Shown here piece after piece: positions 22,844 through 30,549 of a DNA stretch of 40,371 bases. The position numbers and the translations under genes are program-made. Under the pieces are notes generated by a model. It saw only the letters and a list, made by a program, of their open reading frames with translations. It did not search any database and was not told the origin of the DNA. The stretch's first letter is position 1; each line of letters begins with the position of its first letter. Source of the DNA: Acidimicrobiaceae bacterium (GTDB taxonomy: Bacteria > Actinomycetota > Acidimicrobiia > Acidimicrobiales > Ilumatobacteraceae); the NCBI GenBank assembly GCA_002698945.1, contig NZZV01000199.1:1-40371 (forward strand), written 5' to 3'.

Positions 22844-24559
22844 ATGGGGGATGATCGGCACGAACATCGTCACGAGCACGGCGACGAGCACCGTCACGAG
22901 CAGGACGTGATCGTGATCGGTGCCGGGGTGTCCGGCATCTATCAGATCAAGCGGCTCGTCGACGGCGGCTTCGACGCCCTCGTGCTCGAGGCCGACGACG
23001 ACGTGGGTGGTACCTGGAACCGCAATCGCTACCCCGGCTGCCGCTTCGACTCGGAGAGCTACACCTATGGCTACTCGTTCTCGCGCGAACTGCTCGACGA
23101 GTGGCACTGGAAGGAGCGCTTCTCACCTCAACCCGAGAACTTGCGCTACCTCCAGTTCGTCGTCGACAAGTTCGACCTGCGCCGCCACATACGGTTCGGG
23201 TGCCGCGTCGAACGGATGATCTGGAACGAACCCGAACGCCGCTGGCACCTCGAGTTGACCAACGGCGAGGAGTACGTCGCCCGCTTCGTCGTCGCCAGCC
23301 TGGGTCCGATCTCGACACCGATCGTCCCGGACTTCGCCGGCAAGGACGACTTCGAGGGCGAGTCGTTCCACACCTACGCCTGGCCGACCGAACCGGTCGA
23401 CCTCGCCGGCAAGCGCGTCGGCGTGATCGGCACCGGGGCAACCGGCATCCAGGTGATCGCGGCGATCGCACCCGAGGTCGCCGAGCTGAAGGTGTTCCAG
23501 CGTCGACCCAACTGGAGTTCACCGCTCAACAACTCGGAGATCTCCGACGAGGAGATGGCCGACATCCGTGCCCTTTACGACGAGATCTTCGCCGCCTGTG
23601 CCGCGTCGAACGGCGGATTCCTCCACACCCCGATCTGGGGGTTCTGGGACAAGACGCCGGAGGAACGGCGGGCGATCTGGGACGACCTGTACGAACAGCC
23701 CGGCTTCGCGATCCTGGCCGCCAACTTCGGTGAGATCTTCCTCGACGAGGAAGCGAACCGGGAGATGTCGGAGTACATCGCCGACCGGATCCGACAACGG
23801 GTCGACGACCCGGTCGTGGCGGAGAAGCTGATCCCGAAAGATCACGGGTTCGGGCTGCAGCGGCTCCCGCTCGAGACGAACTACTTCGAGACCTACAACC
23901 GCGACAACGTCGAGCTCGTCGACCTGTCCGACAGCCCGATCGAACGCATCACCGCCGCCGGCATCCAGACCGCCGACGCGCACTACGACCTCGACATCAT
24001 CGTGTACGCGACCGGCTTCGACGTGATGACGGGTGCGTTCGACCGCATCGACATCCGAGGCGTCGACGGCATGGCCCTGAAGGACAAGTGGGCCGACGTC
24101 ACGACCACCTATCACGGGCTGCTGTCTGCCGGCTTCCCGAACCTGCTCATGGTCGCGGGTCCGCAGAGCGTGTCGGGGTCCACCAACTTCCCGCGAGCCA
24201 TCGAGACGGGCGCCAACTGGATCACCGACCTGCTCGAGCACGCGCGGGAGCACGGCATCGACCGCATCGAGGCGCGGTCCGAACCCGAGCAGGAGTGGCT
24301 CGACGAGGTCATCAAGGCCCACGAGCGGTTGCTGTTCCGTCGCAGCAAGGGATGGTTCACCGGGTACAACCCGAACCTGCCCGGTCGCGGCGAGGGCACC
24401 GTGCGCTACCACGCCTACTTCGGTGGGGCTCACCGCTATGCCAAGCGGATCGCCGATCTCGCCGAAGCCGGCTATCCCGGCCTCGACCTCACTCCATCGG
24501 GTCAGGTGCCGGAGGTGACGGGCGAGGCGCAGCCGAGCCCGTCACCGATCGTCACCTGA
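22844..24559 (+). CDS. Flavin-containing Baeyer-Villiger monooxygenase (class B)
   Basis: The 571-residue FAD/NADPH enzyme inserts oxygen next to a carbonyl. The first Rossmann motif is 'DVIVIGAGVSGIYQIKRL', and 'GGTWNRNRYPGCRFDSESYTY' is the FAD/substrate region. The BVMO fingerprint FxGxxxHxxxW is 'FEGESFHTYAWP' (about 169-180), and the NADPH Rossmann motif is 'VGVIGTGATGIQVI'. The 'YATGFD' motif is near 385. All are canonical for cyclohexanone- or phenylacetone-monooxygenase relatives. Oddly, the N-terminus holds a His/Glu-rich stretch, 'DDRHEHRHEHGDEHRHEQ', before the Rossmann strand, which could bind metal. The ATG at 22844 is supported by a leaderless promoter; the 56-residue upstream extension overlaps the divergent gene and is rejected. 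Substrate likely a ketone from hydrocarbon or terpenoid breakdown (inference). Confidence 0.93.
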   Translation: MGDDRHEHRHEHGDEHRHEQDVIVIGAGVSGIYQIKRLVDGGFDALVLEADDDVGGTWNRNRYPGCRFDSESYTYGYSFSRELLDEWHWKERFSPQPENLRYLQFVVDKFDLRRHIRFGCRVERMIWNEPERRWHLELTNGEEYVARFVVASLGPISTPIVPDFAGKDDFEGESFHTYAWPTEPVDLAGKRVGVIGTGATGIQVIAAIAPEVAELKVFQRRPNWSSPLNNSEISDEEMADIRALYDEIFAACAASNGGFLHTPIWGFWDKTPEERRAIWDDLYEQPGFAILAANFGEIFLDEEANREMSEYIADRIRQRVDDPVVAEKLIPKDHGFGLQRLPLETNYFETYNRDNVELVDLSDSPIERITAAGIQTADAHYDLDIIVYATGFDVMTGAFDRIDIRGVDGMALKDKWADVTTTYHGLLSAGFPNLLMVAGPQSVSGSTNFPRAIETGANWITDLLEHAREHGIDRIEARSEPEQEWLDEVIKAHERLLFRRSKGWFTGYNPNLPGRGEGTVRYHAYFGGAHRYAKRIADLAEAGYPGLDLTPSGQVPEVTGEAQPSPSPIVT

Positions 24560-24580
24560 CCCGGGATGGCTGCGTGACCG

Positions 24581-25630
24581 TCACGTGTCGCCGTAGTGCA
24601 GGCAGACGTTGTCGGGATAGCTGCGCCGGAAGTAGTTCCACAGCTGCTCGCCATATCGGTCGGGATGGTGGCGGCTCGACATGTCGGCCGCGCCGGCGGC
24701 GATCTCGTCGGGCTGCACCATGAACCCGGCGTCGGCGTGGCGCGGACTCGCCGCCACCGCGTCGACGAAACGCTGCTCCAGCGGCAGCGCCACGAGCGGC
24801 ATCTCGAGCGACGGTCCGTGGAAGTACGCGATCGACCGGCGTGCCTGCGATGTCACGACGCGATGCGCGGTCGCGACGAAGTAGTTGCCGGTCATCTTCT
24901 GGAAGACCTCGCCGAGGTTGATGACCAGACCGTCGTCGACGATCGGCACCGGGATCCACTCCCCGGCCGCGTTCTGCACTTCGAGACCCGGCGTGCCACC
25001 CGTCGCCAGCACCGTGAGGAATCCGGCGTCGTGGTGCGCGTTGACGCCGAACTGTCCGGCCGGCGTCGGCGGATAGTTGATGACCTTGCAGAGCGACATG
25101 CACTCATCGCCGAAGGCGTCGCGCAGATGCGCCTCGTCGAGCCGGAGGCCGAGCGACAGGAGCCCCATCATGCGGTCCGCGACCCCGGCTGCTGCGGCGA
25201 TCCATGCCTGCACGGCGGCGGTGAAGCCCGGCGCGACGTCGTCCGACGGCCACTGGTTCGGGCCGAGCAGTCGCAGGTACGGGGGTTCCACGTCGACCGC
25301 ACGTGCCGGGTGCTCGGTCCAGAAGTCGAGCTGTTCGCGGATGTCGGGCCGGTTGTTGGTCCGCTCGACCCCGGTCGCCTCCCAGCCGCGGAAGTGGCGC
25401 GAGCGTCGCTTGTCGACGAGCTGTTTGTGCTCGTCGGGCAACGCGAAGAACCGGCGAGCCGCGTCGAACGCCGACTCCGTCGTCGCAGTCGGCACGCCGT
25501 GCCCCGTGACGACGGCGAACCCGACCTCGTGGAAGACGCGGGCCAGCCGATCGCCGAGCTCCTGGGACCCGAGTCGGTCGAGCTCGCCGGCCAGGTCGAT
25601 GACCGGCACCTCCGAGAAGTCGTGTTGCAT
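24581..25630 (-). CDS. 2-oxoglutarate/Fe(II)-dependent dioxygenase, isopenicillin N synthase-like
   Basis: The protein is 349 residues. The N-terminal DIOX_N block is 'VPVIDLAGELDRLGSQELGDRL' with 'VGFAVVTGHGVP'. The double-stranded beta helix supplies H199-x-D201 ('NAHHDAGFLTVL') and H256 ('FVATAHRVV') for iron. R264-x-S266 ('ARRSIAYF') binds the 2OG carboxylate. 'GLEVQNAAGEWIPVP' and 'LVINLGEVFQKMTG' are typical of the plant-like/IPNS superfamily. All cofactor ligands are intact, so it should be active. Substrate is unknown; relatives hydroxylate or desaturate amino acids, hormones and alkaloids. The ATG at 25630 is preferred because GGAGG lies 8 nt upstream; a longer form from 25651 would include the SD. 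It is convergent with the BVMO gene. Confidence 0.9.
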   Translation of the reverse strand: MQHDFSEVPVIDLAGELDRLGSQELGDRLARVFHEVGFAVVTGHGVPTATTESAFDAARRFFALPDEHKQLVDKRRSRHFRGWEATGVERTNNRPDIREQLDFWTEHPARAVDVEPPYLRLLGPNQWPSDDVAPGFTAAVQAWIAAAAGVADRMMGLLSLGLRLDEAHLRDAFGDECMSLCKVINYPPTPAGQFGVNAHHDAGFLTVLATGGTPGLEVQNAAGEWIPVPIVDDGLVINLGEVFQKMTGNYFVATAHRVVTSQARRSIAYFHGPSLEMPLVALPLEQRFVDAVAASPRHADAGFMVQPDEIAAGAADMSSRHHPDRYGEQLWNYFRRSYPDNVCLHYGDT

Positions 25631-25721
25631 CGTCGCCACCTCCACGAGCACGCGTCGCGTTCGGGAGGGAACCTACCGACCGGACGTCGCCCGTACGAAG
25701 CGGGCGACGTCCGGTCCGGCG

Positions 25722-26096
25722 TCAGCCGACCAGGACCACGCCCGCCGGCGCGCCACCGACCTCGAATCGCGCACGCTCGTCCAGGCGCTCGTCCAACTCG
25801 ATCACGGAACCTGTGGCGGGGTCGATGACGAAGATGTGACCGTCGACCACGGCGATGCGCGGCACCGGCGGACCGCCGTGCCCGTCGGGGAGCTCGAACG
25901 CCTCGACGATCGCGTTCGACGCGACGATCGACCCGGCGTCCACGTCGATGCGGTGCACGTCGCCGTCGACGGTGATGACGAGTGCGGCGTCGCCGTCGGA
26001 CGCGAGCGCGAACGCCGACATCTCGGTCGGCAGGGCCGCGGCGAATACGGCCACGCCATGCTCTGCGAGTCCGACGGCGATGGTGGGCGGGCCGTA
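25722..26096 (-). pseudogene. 5'-truncated remnant, possibly of an AztD-like zinc metallochaperone
   Basis: The minus strand encodes about 125 residues of beta-propeller-like sequence: 'AALVITVDGDVHRIDVDAG', then 'PRIAVVDGHIFVIDPATG' and 'IELDERLDERARFEVGGAP'. The reading ends at a stop at 25722. The repeat pattern and end resemble the C-terminus of AztD/YncE-type propellers, but a complete member has about 400 residues and a signal peptide. Upstream the similarity stops near 26096, and the divergent LLM oxidoreductase gene begins at 26152. No good start codon or SD is found; a GTG within 'EHGVAVF' would give an even shorter protein. No azt transporter genes are nearby. I read it as a deletion remnant; the family call is tentative. 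Confidence 0.4.
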
Positions 26097-26151
26097 GCCG
26101 CCGTCGCACTCCGACCGTGACGACGAGTCGCCACTTTGCCAAGGTGGCGGT

Positions 26152-26979
26152 ATGCGACTCGGCATCCACCTCCCCCAGTACGGCCGTGCAGCTTCACCCG
26201 AGGCCATCCGCTCCGTCGCGATGCGCGCCGAGGCGCTCGGCGTGGCCGACGTGTGGGTCAGCGATCACATCGTCCAGCCGGCCGATCAGAAGTACCCGTC
26301 GCCGTACTTGTACGAGCCGCTGCTGTCGCTCGCGTGGGCCGCTGCGGCGACCGAGCGGGTCGGCATCGGCACGAGCGTGCTCGTCGTTCCGCAGTACCAC
26401 CCGTTGCAGCTCGCCAACAGCCTCGCCAGCCTCGACCGCATGAGCGCCGGCCGCCTCACGGTGGTCGCCGGCGTCGGCTGGTCGGAGGCGGAGTTCGACG
26501 CGCTCGGGCAGGGGTTCGCCGACCGGGGTGCACGGATGGACGAGGCGATCGACGTCATGCGCACCGTGTGGGTCGACGATCCGGCCACGTTCCACGGCGA
26601 GCACTACTCGTTCGACGACCTGCGGGTGCTCCCCCAGCCCGACCGGTCGATCCCGATCTGGATCGGCGGGATGAGTCGGCCGGCCCGCCGCCGCGCCGCC
26701 ACACGCGGCGACGGCTTCCAGGCGATCAGCACGCCGGCCGATGAGCTCGCGCCCGTCGTCGCAGAGCTGCGCGCCGATCGGTCGGGCGACGACTTCGTCG
26801 TCTCGTACCGAACGGGGTGGGACCCGCAGGGCATGGACGCTGCCCAGATCCGCGACGAGTGTCAGGCCTACGCCGAGGCCGGGGTGCAGCACGTGGTGTC
26901 GGCACCGTGGCGGACGAACGTCGACGACTGGATCCGATCGATGGAGCTCCTCGTCGACATCGTCGAACCAGAACCGTGA
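26152..26979 (+). CDS. LLM-class F420-dependent oxidoreductase
   Basis: The 275-residue luciferase-like TIM-barrel protein opens 'MRLGIHLPQYGRAASPEAI', with 'DVWVSDHIVQPADQKYPSPY'. The core has 'RVGIGTSVLVVPQYHPLQLA', 'SLDRMSAGRLTVVAGVGWSEAEF' and 'PIWIGGMSRPARRRAA'. These are the blocks of the TIGR03619-type F420-dependent subgroup that is abundant in actinobacteria. AAGGTGG lies 6 nt before the ATG, a good SD, unlike many leaderless neighbours. It transfers hydride between F420 and an unknown substrate; F420 rather than FMN use is inferred from subgroup resemblance. A strong inverted repeat follows 11 nt after the stop. Confidence 0.88.
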   Translation: MRLGIHLPQYGRAASPEAIRSVAMRAEALGVADVWVSDHIVQPADQKYPSPYLYEPLLSLAWAAAATERVGIGTSVLVVPQYHPLQLANSLASLDRMSAGRLTVVAGVGWSEAEFDALGQGFADRGARMDEAIDVMRTVWVDDPATFHGEHYSFDDLRVLPQPDRSIPIWIGGMSRPARRRAATRGDGFQAISTPADELAPVVAELRADRSGDDFVVSYRTGWDPQGMDAAQIRDECQAYAEAGVQHVVSAPWRTNVDDWIRSMELLVDIVEPEP

Positions 26980-26990
26980 CGTCCTGGGGG

Positions 26991-27022
26991 TGCGATCTCG
27001 GTGAACCCGGTCCGAGATCGCA
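26991..27022. terminator. Bidirectional hairpin between convergent genes
   Basis: TGCGATCTCGG (26991-27001) and CCGAGATCGCA (27012-27022) are perfect 11-bp arms around a 10-nt loop. Flanking GTCCT (26981-26985) and AGGAC can extend the stem across a GGGGG bulge. It sits between the ends of the LLM gene (plus) and the DUF1059 gene (minus), so it can terminate both. Confidence 0.75.
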
Positions 27023-27058
27023 GGACGCGGGCCACCGAGAACGCGACGACGGGGTGGG

Positions 27059-27295
27059 TCAGTCGTCCGGGAGTTCGGCGAAGCGTCGCTTCGCGTCGCG
27101 GTACCAGCGCAGACCCGACACGGGCTTGCGCCAGCGGGACTTCATCTCGTCACGCGCCGGTTGATGAGCGGTGTCCCCGGCGGCCTCCATCTCCTTGAGA
27201 TGCCGGTCCTGGGCGTTGATCACGTCGTCGGCGGAGTCACCATGGTGCTGGTGGTCGCACGGCCCGCCGAGCTGTTTGCAGGTCATCGTCTTCAC
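27059..27295 (-). CDS. DUF1059-like small protein
   Basis: The 78-residue protein starts 'MKTMTCKQLGGPCDHQHHG' and continues 'DDVINAQDRHLKEMEAAG'. 'MKTMTCKQLGG.CD' is the N-terminal hallmark of DUF1059 proteins, small cysteine-containing proteins of unknown function. The two cysteines (C6, C13) and the HQHH cluster could bind a metal. The C-terminal 'SRWRKPVSGLRWYRDAKRRF' is basic and not typical of the family. The GTG start has AGGAG 6 nt upstream and begins 9 nt after the VOC gene stop, so the two are probably co-transcribed. Confidence 0.7.
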   Translation of the reverse strand: MKTMTCKQLGGPCDHQHHGDSADDVINAQDRHLKEMEAAGDTAHQPARDEMKSRWRKPVSGLRWYRDAKRRFAELPDD

Positions 27296-27304
27296 GGTTG
27301 CTCC

Positions 27305-27703
27305 TCAGGCCTGGGCGATCCGGATCAGGTTGCCGGACGGGTCGCGGAACGCACAGTCGGTCACGCCCCACGGCTGCGACTTCGGTTCCTGGAGCACCTC
27401 GGCTCCGCTCTGGCGCACCAGCTCGAACGTCGCGTCGAGGTCGTCGCTGCGGAAGATGGCGGCCTGCATCGCACCCTTGGTGACGAGAGCGAGCAAGGCG
27501 TCACCGTCGGCCTCGGAGCGACCGCCGTGCGGGTAGGAGAGCACCACGTCGACGTCCTGCCCCGGCGCACCGACCGTGATCCAGCGGAAGTCACCCTTCG
27601 TGACGTCATTGCGGAGCTCCAGGCCGAGGGCATCGCGATAGAAGCTGAGCGCTTCATCACCGTCGTGCACGGTGATGAACATGGTGGAAACGGAAACGTT
27701 CAT
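27305..27703 (-). CDS. VOC (glyoxalase/bleomycin-resistance) family protein
   Basis: The protein is 132 residues: 'NVSVSTMFITVHDGDEALSFYRDALGLELRND', then 'FRWITVGAPGQDVDVVLSYP' and 'FELVRQSGAEVLQEP', ending 'CAFRDPSGNLIRIAQ'. These are the two beta-alpha-beta-beta-beta halves of a VOC domain. Metal-ligand positions are partly kept (the C-terminal Glu is replaced by Arg in 'NLIRI'), so it may be a binding protein rather than an enzyme. The start at 27703 has TACGGT 6 nt upstream (leaderless); a 14-residue extension from 27745 is rejected. Next to it is an AraC-type regulator, a pairing seen often in bacteria. Confidence 0.85.
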   Translation of the reverse strand: MNVSVSTMFITVHDGDEALSFYRDALGLELRNDVTKGDFRWITVGAPGQDVDVVLSYPHGGRSEADGDALLALVTKGAMQAAIFRSDDLDATFELVRQSGAEVLQEPKSQPWGVTDCAFRDPSGNLIRIAQA

Positions 27704-27709
27704 GCCGCC

Positions 27710-27715
27710 ACCGTA
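27710..27715 (-). promoter_or_regulatory. -10-like box of the VOC gene (leaderless)
   Basis: Minus-strand TACGGT ends 6 nt before the ATG at 27703, identical in sequence and spacing to the DJ-1-like and BVMO promoters. Confidence 0.5.
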
Positions 27716-27755
27716 CGGACGAGCAGCCGGCGACCGCTTCTCCATTCCTGCTCGA

Positions 27756-28184
27756 TCAATGCTCGGCGATCTGGGTCCGGGTCGGTGCGGTGCGTCGGGG
27801 GCGCAGTTGTTCCTTGGCCACGCACGGCGGCACCGATCGGAGGTCGCTGTGGTCGAGCCCCCGGTACACCGACGGCGTCATCCCCGTGATCTCCGAGAAC
27901 TTGGCGCTGAACGATCCGAGCGACGTCGCGCCGACCGCCATACATGCGTCGGTGACGGTGGACCCGTGGCGCAGCAGTTCCTGTGCGCGCTCGATCCGAC
28001 GCGTCATGAGGTAGCTGTACGGCGTCTCGCCGTACGCATCGCGGAAGCGACGCGAGAAGTGCGCGGGCGACATCGCAGCGACGTCCGCCATCGCGGGCAC
28101 GTCGAGCGGCGACGCGAACTCGCGATCGATGAGATCGCGTGCTCGCCGCAGATGGGCGAGTTCGGCCACGGCGTCCGGCGACAT
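27756..28184 (-). CDS. AraC-family transcriptional regulator (stand-alone DNA-binding domain)
   Basis: The 142-residue protein is essentially two helix-turn-helix units: 'LARDLIDREFASPLDVPAMA'-like first HTH with 'AAMSPAHFSRRFRDAYGETPY', and second HTH 'TVTDACMAVGATSLGSFSAKFSEITGMTPSVYR'. There is no N-terminal sensing domain, so effector recognition, if any, must be by another means (SoxS/MarA-like size). The C-terminal 25 residues are basic and low complexity. The ATG at 28184 is chosen because TAGCGT lies 7 nt upstream; a GTG at 28193 would overlap that box. It lies upstream of, and in the same orientation as, the VOC and DUF1059 genes, which it may regulate. Confidence 0.85.
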   Translation of the reverse strand: MSPDAVAELAHLRRARDLIDREFASPLDVPAMADVAAMSPAHFSRRFRDAYGETPYSYLMTRRIERAQELLRHGSTVTDACMAVGATSLGSFSAKFSEITGMTPSVYRGLDHSDLRSVPPCVAKEQLRPRRTAPTRTQIAEH

Positions 28185-28221
28185 GCGTCGCACGCTACGC
28201 CGCCGCGCCCGATCCGTTCAT

Positions 28222-28257
28222 GTCGCGCTGAGTCCCGTCTGCGGGACCGAGCGCGAC
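28222..28257. promoter_or_regulatory. Long interrupted inverted repeat between araC-type and Rieske genes
   Basis: GTCGCGCT (28222-28229) pairs with AGCGCGAC (28250-28257). Inside, GTCCC (28232-28236) pairs with GGGAC (28243-28247) around a 6-nt loop, with a 2-nt mismatch between. It stands about 22 bp upstream of the Rieske gene's -35, in a divergent promoter region, so an operator fits better than a terminator. Confidence 0.6.
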
Positions 28258-28278
28258 GCGAAGTGGGCACGGCCCGGG

Positions 28279-28307
28279 TTGACAGTGCGCGGTACGGGTC
28301 GAATACT
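28279..28307 (+). promoter_or_regulatory. Sigma70-like promoter of the Rieske oxygenase gene
   Basis: A perfect -35 TTGACA (28279-28284), exactly 17 nt, then -10 AATACT (28302-28307), 8 nt before the ATG at 28316. Transcription would start at or next to the start codon, i.e. leaderless. This is the best consensus promoter seen in the window. Confidence 0.7.
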
Positions 28308-28315
28308 CGGTCGGT

Positions 28316-29521
28316 ATGCAGCGGGAGACGGAACTCGAGATCGGCGACCGGGTGCGCGACCTGATCGAGCGCGGACCGACGCCGGCGACGACCGGATTCA
28401 CCGAACTCGATCCGAGCGTGTACACCGACCCGACACGACATGCGCAGGAGCTCGCCCTCATCGCTGCCTCACCGGTCGCCGCACTGGCGTCGAGCGAACT
28501 CCCGGCACCGGGTGACTTCGTGACGCTCCGGCTGGCCGGCGTGCCGATCATCGTGACCCGTGACCGATCGGGCGTCGTCCACGCGATGCGCAACGCGTGC
28601 GCGCACCGCGGCGCCACCGTCGAGACCCGAGCGTCCGGGTCGGCACGGATCTTCTCGTGCGGCTTTCATGCCTGGTCGTACGAACTCGACGGGACGCTCC
28701 GCTCGGTGTCGGACGCCACACTGTTCTCGACCGAGCCGTGCACGCAAGGCCTCCGCCGACTCGGCTGCGAGGAACGCCACGGGATCATCTGGGTCACCCC
28801 CGACGCCGACGCCGAGCCTCGTTCGGTCGCCGAGTGGCTCGGCGCCGACGTCGACGAGTTGTTCGGCCAACTCGGACTCGGCGAGATGGTGCACTTCGCG
28901 ACGACCGAGTACGACCTCGTGTGCAACTGGAAGCTGCTCACGGACGGCTTCATGGAGATCTACCACCTGAAGTATCTGCACCGTGACTCGATCGCGCCGT
29001 ACTTTCCCGCCAACCTGATCGCGATGGACCGATTCGGCAGCCACTTCGGCGGCTGGCTCCCGAAGAACCGGCTCGTGAAGGAACTGGCCGAACGGCCCCG
29101 CGACGACTGGGAGGTCCTCCGGCACCTCACCGGAGCGTTCGTGCTCGTGCCCGGCACCGTCGTGCAATGGCAGGCGGGCCACGTCGAGCTGTTCTCGCTC
29201 CGCCCCCATCCGAACGATCCGACCCGCACCGTGGCCCGGTTGACGATGATGGTCCCGGCCGAACGCTTCGATGCGACCGAATTGTGGCAGCGCAACTGGG
29301 AGCGGGTGTGTGCCACGATCCCCGCCGAGGACTTCGCTGCGGCGGTCGAGGTGCAGGCGAACATCGATGCCGGCGCGGTCGACACGATCCGTCTCGGGGC
29401 CAACGAGTGCCTCATCGGCGAACACGTCGCGGCCGTCGGCGAGCGCATGCGGCGGAGCTCCGCGCCACCGGCTCCGGCATCGCCGCGGGAGCGGACCAGA
29501 GCCGACTCCCTCGTTCCGTAA
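28316..29521 (+). CDS. Rieske non-heme iron aromatic-ring-hydroxylating oxygenase, alpha subunit
   Basis: The protein is 401 residues. The Rieske [2Fe-2S] domain has C95-x-H97 ('NACAHRGA') and C115-x2-H118 ('[13 protein letters not shown]'). The catalytic domain has the mononuclear iron histidines H217 and H222 in '[19 protein letters not shown]'. This spacing resembles GbcA/phenylpropionate-type and demethylase members. Cofactor ligands are complete. No reductase or ferredoxin gene lies alongside, so electrons come from an unlinked partner. The ATG at 28316 follows a leaderless consensus promoter. The haloalkane dehalogenase starts 40 nt after its stop, so the two are probably an operon acting on one halogenated or aromatic compound (inference). 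Confidence 0.92.
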   Translation: MQRETELEIGDRVRDLIERGPTPATTGFTELDPSVYTDPTRHAQELALIAASPVAALASSELPAPGDFVTLRLAGVPIIVTRDRSGVVHAMRNACAHRGATVETRASGSARIFSCGFHAWSYELDGTLRSVSDATLFSTEPCTQGLRRLGCEERHGIIWVTPDADAEPRSVAEWLGADVDELFGQLGLGEMVHFATTEYDLVCNWKLLTDGFMEIYHLKYLHRDSIAPYFPANLIAMDRFGSHFGGWLPKNRLVKELAERPRDDWEVLRHLTGAFVLVPGTVVQWQAGHVELFSLRPHPNDPTRTVARLTMMVPAERFDATELWQRNWERVCATIPAEDFAAAVEVQANIDAGAVDTIRLGANECLIGEHVAAVGERMRRSSAPPAPASPRERTRADSLVP

Positions 29522-29524
29522 GGT

Positions 29525-29539
29525 GGGCGGGCACCGCCC
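29525..29539 (+). promoter_or_regulatory. Small GC hairpin in the Rieske-dehalogenase spacer
   Basis: GGGCGG (29525-29530), loop GCA, CCGCCC (29534-29539), 3 nt after the Rieske stop and 11 nt before the GGAGG of the dehalogenase. It could be a weak terminator/attenuator or an mRNA-stabilising stem. Confidence 0.45.
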
Positions 29540-29561
29540 GTCCCGACCCCGGAGGCCCCAC

Positions 29562-30443
29562 ATGACCGGGTTCGACACCACCCCGCTCTCCAAGCAGTAC
29601 GCAGCCGTCGACGGGAAACGCATGGCCTACCACGAGCGCGGCGAGGGACGGTCGATCGTGTTCCTCCACGGCAATCCGACCTCGTCGTACCTGTGGCGTA
29701 ACGTCATCCCCCACCTCGCCGAGCACGGCCGGTGCATCGCCCCCGACCTGATCGGACAGGGCGACTCCGACAAGCTCGACGACACCTCGCCCGGCGCCTA
29801 CTCCTTCGTCGAGCACCGCGCCTACCTGGACGGCCTGTTCGACCACCTCGATCTCGGTGACGACATCGTCTTCGTCGTCCACGACTGGGGTTCGGCGCTC
29901 GGCTTCGACTGGGCCAACCGTCACCGCGACCGCGTCGCCGGCATCGCGTTCATGGAGGCCATCGTGCGGCCCGTGACCTGGGACGAGTGGCCGGCGGCCG
30001 CGCGCGACATCTTCCAGGCGTTCCGCTCGGACGCCGGTGAGGCGATGATCATCGACAAGAACCTGTTCGTCGAGGCGGTCCTGCCGGGTTCGGTCCTGCG
30101 CACCCTCGCTCAGGACGAACACGACGAGTACCGCCGACCGTTCGTCGAGCCGCGGCACCGCCGCCCCACCCTCACCTGGCCACGACAGATCCCGATCGAG
30201 GGCGAGCCGGCCGACGTCACGTCGATCGTCCGGTCGTATGCCGATTGGCTCGAGACCTCCGACCTCCCGAAGCTGTTCGTGAACGCCGACCCGGGCGCGA
30301 TCCTGACCGGACCACAGCGCGACTGGGTCCGGACGTGGCCGAACCTGACCGAGGTGACCGTCGCCGGCAGTCACTTCATCCAGGAGGACAGCCCCCACGA
30401 GATCGGCGACGCGATCGCCGCCTGGTTGCCGCACACCCGCTGA
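29562..30443 (+). CDS. Haloalkane dehalogenase (HLD-II, DhaA/LinB-like)
   Basis: The protein is 293 residues, the same length as classical DhaA. It hydrolyses carbon-halogen bonds to alcohol and halide. The catalytic pentad of subfamily II is visible. Nucleophile D108 is in '[11 protein letters not shown]', general base H271 in 'GSHFIQED', and acid E132 in 'FMEAIVRP'. Halide-stabilising N38 is in '[13 protein letters not shown]' and W109 follows the nucleophile. '[12 protein letters not shown]' is also typical. The ATG at 29562 has GGAGG 6 nt upstream; the 97-residue extension upstream overlaps the Rieske gene and is rejected. Substrate range (chlorinated or brominated alkanes) cannot be read from sequence. 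A marine or contaminated-soil habitat would fit. Confidence 0.93.
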   Translation: MTGFDTTPLSKQYAAVDGKRMAYHERGEGRSIVFLHGNPTSSYLWRNVIPHLAEHGRCIAPDLIGQGDSDKLDDTSPGAYSFVEHRAYLDGLFDHLDLGDDIVFVVHDWGSALGFDWANRHRDRVAGIAFMEAIVRPVTWDEWPAAARDIFQAFRSDAGEAMIIDKNLFVEAVLPGSVLRTLAQDEHDEYRRPFVEPRHRRPTLTWPRQIPIEGEPADVTSIVRSYADWLETSDLPKLFVNADPGAILTGPQRDWVRTWPNLTEVTVAGSHFIQEDSPHEIGDAIAAWLPHTR

Positions 30444-30549
30444 CGCGCCGCTCGAGCCGACGCGACGGATGCGTCGCCGAACCGCGCACTGGTCATCCCG
30501 ACCTTCGCTGTCCGGTCAAGACCGCCACCGACGGTGCCGATACACAGGC

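Noticed and set aside
24573-24585. CGTGAC-C-GTCACG palindrome at the BVMO / dioxygenase convergence as terminator
   Set aside because: Stem of only six pairs with a one-base centre cannot form a stable hairpin; likely chance.
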